Position numbers and translations under genes: made by a program
Origin: an uncultured Collinsella sp.
GTDB lineage: Bacteria; Actinomycetota; Coriobacteriia; Coriobacteriales; Coriobacteriaceae
DNA length: 64,000 nt
Assembly (NCBI GenBank): GCA_900756765.1
Contig: CAAELE010000005.1
Coordinates: 17,754-81,753 of the forward strand
Direction: 5' to 3'
The notes under the pieces: generated by a model
Seen by the model: the letters and a program-made list of their open reading frames with translations, nothing else
Databases searched by the model: none
Told to the model about the DNA's origin: nothing
Shown here: piece after piece, positions 1 through 6,952 of the stretch
How the letters are laid out: the number at the start of each line of letters is the position of its first letter
Numbering within the stretch: the first letter of the stretch is position 1

Positions 1-1
1 G

Positions 2-346
2 TACGCGCTCGTGCGCCGTACGCACGAGGAGTGCGTCGCCGCTATCCATCCGGGCGTCGAGGGCAACGACATTTTCAAGCTTTCCAAGAAGATCATCGGC
101 GATGCCGGCTATGGCGATTACTACAACCATGGTCTGGGCCACGGCGTCGGTATCGACATCCACGAGCTGCCCAACTTTAACCGCAGCAAGAACATCATCG
201 AAGTTGGCTCGGTTATTACCATGGAGCCCGGCGTGTACCTGCCCGGTGTGGGCGGCGTGCGCCTGGAGGACTATGGCGTGGTCACCGAGAACGGCTACGA
301 GCCTTTCACCAAGACGCCGCATGACCTCCACGTCATCGATTGCTAG
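2..346 (+). CDS. Xaa-Pro aminopeptidase (M24 family), C-terminal part
   Basis: This is the last 114 codons of a gene that starts before the window. It encodes the catalytic end of an M24 metallopeptidase, which removes an N-terminal residue that precedes proline, in the cytoplasm. The motif HGLGHGVGIDIHELP carries metal- and substrate-binding histidines of the pita-bread fold. ITMEPGVYLPG and the following VRLEDYGVV carry the conserved metal-binding glutamates. The fragment is cut only by the window edge. Its stop is followed by a terminator and then efp, and this peptidase-efp order is common in Gram-positive genomes. PepP and PepQ subtypes cannot be separated from this fragment. Confidence 0.9.
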   Translation, partial: YALVRRTHEECVAAIHPGVEGNDIFKLSKKIIGDAGYGDYYNHGLGHGVGIDIHELPNFNRSKNIIEVGSVITMEPGVYLPGVGGVRLEDYGVVTENGYEPFTKTPHDLHVIDC

Positions 347-368
347 TCTACTTCGTAGATAGTTTGGG

Positions 369-411
369 GCGGGGCGTTCGAAATGATTCGGACGCCCCGC
401 GTTCTCTTTTT
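369..411 (+). terminator. Rho-independent terminator after the peptidase gene
   Basis: A 12-bp GC-rich stem (GCGGGGCGTTCG paired with CGGACGCCCCGC) with an 8-nt loop is followed by a T-rich run. It separates the peptidase from efp. Confidence 0.8.
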
Positions 412-440
412 ATGCGCTCGCTGCAGGCGCCGTCTGCAAG

Positions 441-448
441 TGTATAAT
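441..448 (+). promoter_or_regulatory. Probable extended -10 promoter of efp
   Basis: TGTATAAT gives a consensus TATAAT preceded by a TG extension, about 58 nt upstream of the efp start. No good -35 box is visible at the usual distance, consistent with an extended -10 promoter. Confidence 0.5.
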
Positions 449-505
449 TTCGGTCGTATGTAATTTGGACGCTTGTGCGTTCTGCCCATAACAAGAAAGG
501 TCGCT

Positions 506-1069
506 ATGCCTACCATTTCTACCGCCGACTTCAAGAACGGCCTCGGTCTCCGCATTAAGGACAAGGTCTACACCATCGTCGAGTTCCAGCATGTCAAGCC
601 GGGCAAGGGCGGCGCGTTTGTGCGCTACAAGACCCGCGACATCAAGAGCGGCCGCGTCGTCGAGAACACCTGCAACGCCGGTACTAAGTTCGAGAGCGTC
701 ATGCTCACCACCCGTGAGTTCCAGTACCTCTACAACGATGGCACCGACTACATCTTCATGGACAACGAGACCTATGAGCAGGTTCCCGTTCCCGAGGACA
801 TGGTGGGCGAGAACTCCAAGTGGCTGCGCGAGAACGACATCTGCCAGCTGCTCTTCGCTGACGATGAGCTCATGGGCGTGACCCCGCCGATGTTCATCGA
901 GACCACCATCGTCCAGACCGACCCGGGCTTTAAGGGCGACACCGTCCAAGGTTCCACCAAGCCGGCCACGATCGACACCGGCGCTGTCATCCAGGTCCCC
1001 ATGTACCTCAACGAGGGCGAGGTCATCAAGGTTGACACCCGCGACGGCAAGTTCGTCTCCCGCGTCTAG
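506..1069 (+). CDS. efp: Elongation factor P
   Basis: The gene encodes EF-P, a tRNA-shaped protein that binds the ribosome between the P and E sites and relieves stalling at polyproline. The 187-residue length is typical. The N-terminal KOW-like domain carries the loop PGKGGAFVR, with Lys34 at the position that is post-translationally modified in many bacteria. The OB domains end with DTRDGKFVSRV, a good match to the family end. The ATG at 506 is chosen because AGAAAGG lies just upstream and the protein then begins MPTISTADFKNG, as in homologues; an upstream in-frame start would add 11 unlikely residues. The gene is followed by an Asp23-family gene after 24 nt. Confidence 0.97.
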   Translation: MPTISTADFKNGLGLRIKDKVYTIVEFQHVKPGKGGAFVRYKTRDIKSGRVVENTCNAGTKFESVMLTTREFQYLYNDGTDYIFMDNETYEQVPVPEDMVGENSKWLRENDICQLLFADDELMGVTPPMFIETTIVQTDPGFKGDTVQGSTKPATIDTGAVIQVPMYLNEGEVIKVDTRDGKFVSRV

Positions 1070-1093
1070 CAACCAACTCTTCTAGGAGGACTC

Positions 1094-1456
1094 ATGCCCC
1101 AGGAAATCAAGATTGACGGCATCGGCATTTCGCCCGATGTTCTGACCGCCATCGTCTCGCGCGCCGTGTCGGATGTCGAGGGCATCGCCTCCGTTGGCGT
1201 CAAGGACCTTGCCACCAACCTTGTCTCCATGATGCTCTCGTCCAAGGCCCCGGCTTCCGAGCCGGCGGTCGAGGCCGAGGTCGTCGGCGACAAGCTCGCA
1301 CTCACCGTGCGTGTCGTGGTGTTCTTTGGCTATCCGTTCAAGAAACTCGCCGAGGCCGTTCGCGCCGCCGTGGTCGCCGCCATCGATGCCCAGGTGGGCG
1401 TCGAGGTCGAGCGCGTTGACGTTTGCATCGACGGCCTCGTTTTCCCCAAGGAGTAA
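1094..1456 (+). CDS. Asp23/Gls24 family protein
   Basis: This 120-residue protein belongs to the Asp23/Gls24 (alkaline shock) family. It has the typical start pattern IKIDGIGISPDVLTAIVSRA, followed by VEGIASVGVKDL and a hydrophobic beta-rich core (ALTVRVVVFFGYPF). Members are small cytoplasmic proteins; in staphylococci Asp23 is tethered to the membrane and linked to envelope stress, while the short form found between efp and nusB in many Gram-positives has no settled role. A strong TAGGAGG site precedes the ATG. The gene overlaps nothing but sits 3 nt from nusB, so the two are very likely co-transcribed and translationally coupled. Confidence 0.88.
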   Translation: MPQEIKIDGIGISPDVLTAIVSRAVSDVEGIASVGVKDLATNLVSMMLSSKAPASEPAVEAEVVGDKLALTVRVVVFFGYPFKKLAEAVRAAVVAAIDAQVGVEVERVDVCIDGLVFPKE

Positions 1457-1459
1457 CCT

Positions 1460-2047
1460 TTGAGCCTTAAGGTTTATCGCGGGCGTACGCTTGCCCGCAG
1501 TCAGGCGCTGCAGCTGCTGTTCCAGGCCGAGGCCACGGACAGCCCGCTCGAGCGCGTCCTCGAGGGCGATTTCCTGATTTCGAAGGGTCCCCTCGACCCC
1601 TATGCGCTGGAGCTTTGTCGCGGTGCCTACGAGCACATCGATCGCATCGACTGTGCCCTGCGCGCCGTCGCCAAGAACTGGGATCTTATGCGCATGCCCG
1701 GCGCCGACCGTAACCTGCTGCGTATCGCCGTCTACGAGATGCGTTTCCTCACCGACGAGGAGGTCTCGGACGCTATCGTGATCAACGAGGCCGTCGAAAT
1801 CGCCAAGGCTTATGGCACCGACCAGTCCGCGTCGTTTGTCAACGGCGTGCTGGGCAAGATCGCTCGCAGCGAGGAGTTGCCGGGCGAGGACCTGTACCAA
1901 GAGCTGCTGGCCGAGGATCGCGCTCGCGAGGAGGCACAGGCTGCCGAGGCGGCCGCCAAGGTCGCTGCCGCTCAGGCTGCCGCCGGTGTACTTGCTGAGG
2001 ATGCGGACGCTGCTGAGGCCGTCGAGGCCGACTCCGTCGAGGAGTAG
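1460..2047 (+). CDS. nusB: Transcription antitermination factor NusB
   Basis: NusB binds boxA RNA together with NusE (S10) and promotes antitermination of rRNA transcription. The all-helical domain spans roughly residues 8-145, with RSQALQLLFQAE at the start and LLRIAVYEMRFL and NEAVEIAKAYG downstream, all typical. The start is TTG at 1460, with AAGGAG placed inside the end of the preceding gene; there is no better ATG. At 195 residues it is longer than usual (about 130-150) because of an alanine/glutamate-rich acidic C-terminal tail of about 45 residues that looks disordered. It lies in a cluster with xseB and tlyA. Confidence 0.93.
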   Translation: MSLKVYRGRTLARSQALQLLFQAEATDSPLERVLEGDFLISKGPLDPYALELCRGAYEHIDRIDCALRAVAKNWDLMRMPGADRNLLRIAVYEMRFLTDEEVSDAIVINEAVEIAKAYGTDQSASFVNGVLGKIARSEELPGEDLYQELLAEDRAREEAQAAEAAAKVAAAQAAAGVLAEDADAAEAVEADSVEE

Positions 2048-2049
2048 CC

Positions 2050-2316
2050 ATGCCTGAGGGTTCCGTCCGCAACTTCGATGAGATCTCGGATCGCCTGGAC
2101 CAGATTATCGCCACCGTTCGCTCCAAGGATACGTCCTTGGAGCGTTCGCTCGATTTGTTTGACGAGGCGATTGAGCTGGGCTCCCGTGCGGTCGATATGG
2201 TCGACAAGTTTGAGCTGACGCCGCGTGAGGCCGACAAGCTCGAGCAGGAATACGATGAGGATGCGGCAAGCGAGTCCCAAGATAGACAGGCTGCATCCCC
2301 GAATACGAATGGTTGA
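2050..2316 (+). CDS. xseB: Exodeoxyribonuclease VII small subunit
   Basis: XseB is the small subunit of exonuclease VII, which degrades single-stranded DNA; several copies bind the coiled-coil of the large subunit XseA. The 88-residue protein shows the family pattern: FDEISDRLDQIIATVRSKD, then SLERSLDLFDEAIELG, a helical hairpin. The ATG follows GAGGAG at the end of nusB after two bases. The C-terminal 20 residues are acidic and poorly conserved. The partner xseA, often adjacent, is not here; it must be elsewhere if the enzyme is functional. Confidence 0.9.
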   Translation: MPEGSVRNFDEISDRLDQIIATVRSKDTSLERSLDLFDEAIELGSRAVDMVDKFELTPREADKLEQEYDEDAASESQDRQAASPNTNG

Positions 2317-3128
2317 TGGCATTCATGAAGCGTGTGCGTCTTGATGACGAACTGATTTCACAGGGCATCTGCGCCGATCGCGCGGATGCCCTTCGCACTC
2401 TTATGGCCGGCTTGGTCTCGAGCGGCGGCGAGCGCTTGACCTCGCCGGGGCTTAAGGTTGCCCCGGGCCTGCCGCTCCATGTGAAGGGTCGTATTCCTTA
2501 CGTGGGGCGCGGCGGCCTTAAGCTCGAGGGCGCGCTCGATGCGTTTGATATCGACCCGACGGGCCTTGCCTGCCTGGATGTGGGGTGTTCTACCGGCGGT
2601 TTTACCGATTGTCTGCTTAAGCGTGGCGCCGCGACTGTCGTCTCGGTTGACGTGGGACGTGCCCAGTTCGATTGGTCGCTACGTCAGGACGATCGCGTGA
2701 CGCTGCACGAGCGCACCAACGTGACGCAGCTGCCCGAGCTTGGCTACGAGAGCGCTATCGACCTGGCCGTGTGCGACGTGTCATTTACCAGCATCGCGAA
2801 CATCATCGATGCGGTTCTGGCGTGCCTGAAGCCTTCGGGTTCGTTTTGCACGCTCGTAAAGCCTCAGTTTGAGGCTCCGGCAGCGCTGGTGGGCGAGGGC
2901 GGTATCGTAACCGACTCCGCCGTGCGTGTCGACACGCTCGTTGCGGTCATCGAGCTGTTTGCCGCGAAGGGCCTGCTCCCGGTCGACGTGTGCGTGTCGC
3001 CTATCCATGGCGCCAAGGGTAACGTCGAGTTTTTCCTGTACGGCACGAGGGTCGCCCCCGGCGAGAGCTCGAAAGGTGAGCTGCAAGTCCAGGTATCGGC
3101 TTTGAGCGAGAAAGCGGCAACGCTATGA
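2316..3128 (+). CDS. tlyA: TlyA-family rRNA 2'-O-methyltransferase
   Basis: This 270-residue protein has an N-terminal S4-like RNA-binding region (VRLDDELISQGICADRADAL, residues about 5-60) and a Rossmann methyltransferase domain. The linker motif YVGRGGLKLEGAL and the SAM site DVGCSTGGFTDCLL are diagnostic of TlyA. Characterised TlyA enzymes methylate riboses in 16S and/or 23S rRNA and make ribosomes capreomycin-sensitive; some homologues are annotated as haemolysins. The ATG at 2316 overlaps the xseB stop as TGATG, suggesting coupling; ATG 2325 is an alternative. The 3' end overlaps nadK by an ATGA. Confidence 0.92.
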   Translation: MAFMKRVRLDDELISQGICADRADALRTLMAGLVSSGGERLTSPGLKVAPGLPLHVKGRIPYVGRGGLKLEGALDAFDIDPTGLACLDVGCSTGGFTDCLLKRGAATVVSVDVGRAQFDWSLRQDDRVTLHERTNVTQLPELGYESAIDLAVCDVSFTSIANIIDAVLACLKPSGSFCTLVKPQFEAPAALVGEGGIVTDSAVRVDTLVAVIELFAAKGLLPVDVCVSPIHGAKGNVEFFLYGTRVAPGESSKGELQVQVSALSEKAATL

Positions 3129-3985
3129 AGGTCTTTCTGGTTCCCAATTACTACAAGCAAGAGGCGGTCGAGAGCGGCCTGATGCTCGAGCTCTGGCTGA
3201 CGCGCCAGGGCTACGAGGTCGCATGGGCGGCCGATCAGCGTTCGAAGATTCAGAGCACGCCCGATGTCGACGATGCCGACTTGGTCATCACGCTCGGCGG
3301 CGACGGCACGCTTTTGCGGGCTGCCCGTATCCTCAACTATCGCGAGATTCCCATTCTTGGTCTTTCCTATGGTCATCTGGGTTTTTTGACCGCAGCGAGT
3401 CCCGATGAGCGCGATGTTTTGCAGGTTGTGAGCGATGCCCTGTCCGGTGAGCTCCACGTGAGCCGTCGCGCTACGATCGCCGCAGACATCGTTTCCGTTC
3501 GTGAGGACGGCACGAAGGATGTCGTGCGTTCGTTTGCCCTCAACGACATGGCGCTCACGCGTGGGCCCCTGTCCGATATGGTCGAGTTTGACATCAACGT
3601 GTCGGGCCACCATATCGATCGCTTGCGCGGCGATGGTGTGGTCGTGTCCACGGCAACCGGCTCCACGGGTTATGCCCTCAGTGCCGGCGGTCCTATCGTC
3701 AGTCCGGATTATACGGGCATGGTCTGCGTGCCGATCGCGCCGCATACGATTCAGGCCCGTGCCTTTTTGACCTCGCCGAGCGATGTTGTCGAGATTTTTA
3801 TGTCCGATGACCGCCCGAGTGTGCCGGCTATTGCCATCGACGGGCAGTTTATTACCTGCGATGGCACCGTCGAGAGCGTGGCCGTACGTCGCGGTCCCGG
3901 CGATGTGCTGCTGCTTGACTATGGTCCCGAGAGCTTCTACAACTCGGTAAGCCGCGTGTTCTACGGAGTTCGCCATGATCGATGA
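3125..3985 (+). CDS. nadK: NAD kinase
   Basis: NAD kinase phosphorylates NAD to NADP, the only route to NADP. The 286-residue length is typical. The catalytic motif GGDGTLLRAAR lies near residue 58 and the second conserved block TGSTGYALSAGGPIVSP near residue 178. An Asp-rich NAD-binding loop (LNDMALTRG) lies between. The start ATG overlaps the tlyA stop (ATGA) and the end overlaps recN by 11 nt, so tlyA-nadK-recN form a coupled unit, an order frequent in Gram-positive bacteria. Confidence 0.96.
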   Translation: MKVFLVPNYYKQEAVESGLMLELWLTRQGYEVAWAADQRSKIQSTPDVDDADLVITLGGDGTLLRAARILNYREIPILGLSYGHLGFLTAASPDERDVLQVVSDALSGELHVSRRATIAADIVSVREDGTKDVVRSFALNDMALTRGPLSDMVEFDINVSGHHIDRLRGDGVVVSTATGSTGYALSAGGPIVSPDYTGMVCVPIAPHTIQARAFLTSPSDVVEIFMSDDRPSVPAIAIDGQFITCDGTVESVAVRRGPGDVLLLDYGPESFYNSVSRVFYGVRHDR

Positions 3986-5603
3986 GCTGCAGGTTTCAAA
4001 CATTGCACTCATTCGTGAAGCGACGCTGGTGCCCAGCGCTGGCCTAACTGTCCTGACCGGCGAGACTGGCGCCGGCAAGACCGCGCTGCTCTCGGCGCTT
4101 AAGCTCATCTTGGGCGAACGCGCAGATTCGTCGACCGTGCGCGAGGGCGAGGCGCTTGCGAGCGTCGAGGCGCGCTTGTTCGATGGCCCGCACGACACGG
4201 AGGGCTTCACCGTGCAGCGCAGCCTTTCTGCCGAGGGTCGCAGCCGCGTCAAGATTGACGGCCGCATCGCCAGCGTGCGCGAGCTTTCCGAGCGCGTCGG
4301 CGTGATGATGGATCTGTGCGGTCAGCATGAACATCAGCGCCTGCTCGATCCGGCACATCATGTTGCCATGGTTGATGCCTGGGCTGGTCGCTCTGCGCTC
4401 GAGGCGCTGGAAAAGTACCGTGCCTGCTTCAAGGCGTCGCGTGCGGCTGCCAAGGAGCTTCGTCGCGTAGAGGAGGCGTCGCGTGCGCAGGGGAGTCGCG
4501 TCGAGGAGGCGCGCTTCGCGCTCGAGCGTATCGCCGAGGTCGACCCCAAGCCGGGCGAGTACGAGGAGCTCGAGGAGCTTCTGCCGCGCTCGGAGCATGC
4601 CGAAGTGCTGGTAGCGACGGCTAATGAAGCCCATACCTCTCTTGCTGCCGAAGGGGGAGCGCTCGATGCCGTGAACGGCGCCGTGGCAGAGCTGTCGCGT
4701 ATGGCGACCGTCGACCGCAAGCTGGGCGACATCGCCGATGCCCTTTCGGATGCCTGCATTTCGCTTGAGGATTGTGCCAACGAGCTGCGTTCTTATCGCG
4801 ATGGGGTCGCCTTTGACCCTCGCGAGCTTGCTCGCATGCGCGAGCGGTATTCCGACCTTAAGGGACTTCTGCGGCAGTGGGGTCCCACCATGGAAGATGT
4901 GTTTGCCATGCGCGATCGCTCGCAAGAGCTGTTGTCGCTGGTAGACGATGGCGATGAGCGGATCAAGAAGGCACGTGAAGCGCTTGGCGCGGCGGAGCGC
5001 AAACTGTTCGCCGCCGCCAAGGCGCTTAAGCGTGCACGTAATACGGCGGCCCCGCGTTTTTGTCACGAGGTAGGTCGTCAGATGGCACGCCTGGAGATGG
5101 GCGGCGCTGAGCTCGTCTGGGAGTCGCGTGATCTTCCGCGTGCCGAATGGACGCCGACTGGCCCTTCGAGCTACGAGCTGCTATATCGCAGCGGCGCCGG
5201 CTTGACACCTCGTCCCTTGCGCCGCATTGCCTCGGGCGGCGAGCTGAGCCGCGTGATGCTGGCGAGCAAGGTTGTCCTCGGTAATGCGGACGGCGTGGAT
5301 ACGCTGGTGTTCGACGAGGTTGATGCTGGTGTCGGCGGCTCTACGGCTCGTGCTCTTGCTGGTGTGCTGGCCGATCTTGCCGCCACGCATCAGGTCATCG
5401 TCGTTACGCACCTGGCGCAGGTTGCAGTCATGGCCGACAAGCATTACGTGGTCAGTAAAGAGCCCGGCGACGTTCCTCAAACGCACCTGGACGAGGTGAC
5501 CGGCGATGCCCGTACCGCAGAGATCGCCCGTATGCTGAGCGGCGATCAATCCGAGGCAAGCTTGGCCCACGCAAAGCAGATGCTCGAAGAAGCGCGTGCT
5601 TAG
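3975..5603 (+). CDS. recN: DNA repair protein RecN
   Basis: RecN is an SMC-like ATPase that acts early in double-strand break repair. The 542 residues show the full layout: Walker A GETGAGKTALLSAL near residue 30, a central coiled-coil region of about 250 residues rich in Glu/Ala/Arg, the ABC signature ASGGELSRVMLASK, and Walker B TLVFDEVDAGVGG with the D-loop. The C-terminal VIVVTHLAQVAVMAD contains the switch histidine. The start ATG is inside the end of nadK, with CGGAG upstream. A palindromic intergenic element follows. Confidence 0.96.
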   Translation: MIDELQVSNIALIREATLVPSAGLTVLTGETGAGKTALLSALKLILGERADSSTVREGEALASVEARLFDGPHDTEGFTVQRSLSAEGRSRVKIDGRIASVRELSERVGVMMDLCGQHEHQRLLDPAHHVAMVDAWAGRSALEALEKYRACFKASRAAAKELRRVEEASRAQGSRVEEARFALERIAEVDPKPGEYEELEELLPRSEHAEVLVATANEAHTSLAAEGGALDAVNGAVAELSRMATVDRKLGDIADALSDACISLEDCANELRSYRDGVAFDPRELARMRERYSDLKGLLRQWGPTMEDVFAMRDRSQELLSLVDDGDERIKKAREALGAAERKLFAAAKALKRARNTAAPRFCHEVGRQMARLEMGGAELVWESRDLPRAEWTPTGPSSYELLYRSGAGLTPRPLRRIASGGELSRVMLASKVVLGNADGVDTLVFDEVDAGVGGSTARALAGVLADLAATHQVIVVTHLAQVAVMADKHYVVSKEPGDVPQTHLDEVTGDARTAEIARMLSGDQSEASLAHAKQMLEEARA

Positions 5604-5634
5604 GCCGAGCCGCCACATGCATGTCCGACCCGGC

Positions 5635-5796
5635 CGCCACGAAACCGGCCCATCTACTACGTTAAATTGGCTATCGGCAACCACGCCAAGAATTGCAAAA
5701 AGAAAACCGCAGGTAGAACGCCTGCGGTTTTCTCTATTTTCGGCATGTGGTTGGGCATTACGGATAAAACGTAGTAGATGGGCCGTTTTCGTGGCG
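5635..5796. repeat. Nested palindromic intergenic element (family C, copy 1)
   Basis: The outer arms 5635-5663 and 5768-5796 are inverted repeats matching at 28 of 29 positions (core GGCCCATCTACTACGTT). Inside lies a terminator-like hairpin, 5703-5731 (AAAACCGCAGG paired with CCTGCGGTTTT), followed by TCTCTATTTT. The element fills the space between convergent recN and the RpiR-type gene. Segments such as AAAACCGCAGGTAGA and the adjoining CCAC/GTGG region recur near 34.1-34.25 kb. Confidence 0.75.
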
Positions 5797-5823
5797 AGTG
5801 GCGTTTACCGGCTCCCCGAATGT

Positions 5824-6681
5824 CTACTCTACGACCTTATCCGGCTGGATGAGCTCCTCGTAGTAGCTGATGTGTTCTCGGGCGTCCTCAATTTCGGGCA
5901 GCAGGAAGTTGTAGATGACCTCGATGATCATTGTGGCGCTCATCTTGGAGAACGCGAAGTCGCCCGTTGTCAGCAGCGCCTCGTGATTGACGGTATTAAA
6001 GGTGTAGTCGGCTAGGCGCGCAAGTGGAGACTTGCTGTCGCTGCTGATGACGACCACGGTGGCGCCGCAGCCGCGAGCAGCTTTTGCCATGCGATTCAGA
6101 CGGCGCGACTTGCCGGAGTTCGAGATCAGCACGATAACGTCGCCGGGGCGCAACGTGAGCGCGAAACCAATCGAGGTCTCGCTGATGGTGCTCGCCATGC
6201 AGCGCAGGCCCAGCTGTGAAAACTTAAATGTCGCATCGAGCGCGACCGCGTTCGTATTGCCCACGGCGGCGAACTCAATAACGCCGGCATTCTTAAGCGC
6301 GTGCACAACAGCGGCCAACGTGTCGTGATCAATGCCGTCGATGGTCGCATTAAGCTCACTCACCTTGGCGGCGAGGATATTTTTAAGGCTCTGCTCCATG
6401 TTGTCGAGCGAGACCTCGTCGGTCAGGCCCTCGTTGCGCTGACTCTCCAAGTCGCGCACCAACGAAAACTGAAAGCTGCGGAAGCTGCCAAAGCCCAGCT
6501 TGCGGCAAAAGCGCGAAACCGTTGCCTCGGACGTGGCAGCGGCTCGTGAGAGCTGGGCGGCCGTCAGGCGCGGCGCCTCGGACTGGTGCTCCAATATATA
6601 GTCGACAATGCGCTGCTCGGAATCGCTGTACCCTTTGTGCGTGCTAATAAGGGAGAGCGCGCTCTTGCTGCTATCGGTCAT
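5824..6681 (-). CDS. MurR/RpiR family transcriptional regulator
   Basis: This 285-residue regulator has an N-terminal RpiR-type helix-turn-helix (about residues 5-75; SDSEQRIVDYILEH and SEATVSRFCRKLGFGSFRSF) and a C-terminal SIS sugar-phosphate-binding domain (about 115-260; VGNTNAVALDATFKFSQLG and VIVLISNSGKS). Such proteins sense phosphosugars. It is transcribed away from the fructose PTS gene, so it probably controls that gene, but this is inference from position. ATG 6681 is chosen because AGGAG lies 7 nt upstream and the protein then begins MTDSSKSAL; an in-frame start 66 nt further upstream lacks such a site. Confidence 0.88.
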   Translation of the reverse strand: MTDSSKSALSLISTHKGYSDSEQRIVDYILEHQSEAPRLTAAQLSRAAATSEATVSRFCRKLGFGSFRSFQFSLVRDLESQRNEGLTDEVSLDNMEQSLKNILAAKVSELNATIDGIDHDTLAAVVHALKNAGVIEFAAVGNTNAVALDATFKFSQLGLRCMASTISETSIGFALTLRPGDVIVLISNSGKSRRLNRMAKAARGCGATVVVISSDSKSPLARLADYTFNTVNHEALLTTGDFAFSKMSATMIIEVIYNFLLPEIEDAREHISYYEELIQPDKVVE

Positions 6682-6782
6682 GGATGGCTCCTGGTTGGCA
6701 TGAAAATTGGACTCGGTTTCCATGCCATAGTATGCGGACATTTTCAATTACAAGATACACCTTGCCGTTTCAAGTGTTGATG

Positions 6783-6825
6783 GTAAACTTTCACCTACCG
6801 TTTACGGTTATGAAAGAACCTTTCA
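6783..6825 (+). promoter_or_regulatory. Candidate operators in the rpiR-fruA divergent region
   Basis: Two inverted repeats lie about 130-170 nt upstream of the PTS gene. GTAAAC (6783-6788) and GTTTAC (6800-6805) are separated by 11 nt. TGAAAG (6811-6816) and CTTTCA (6820-6825) are separated by 3 nt and form a compact 15-bp palindrome. They are good candidates for the binding site of the divergently encoded RpiR-type regulator; this is inference. Confidence 0.4.
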
Positions 6826-6952
6826 CCGGAGAATTGCGCCTTGCCTCTTCTCACGCGGACGGTGGGTTGGTATCTTTCAAGTGTGGAAAAACGCGCATTG
6901 AAGCGCGTGTAGGGGAGCGCCTGCGGGCGCAAAACTTAAAAAGGAGGGACAC

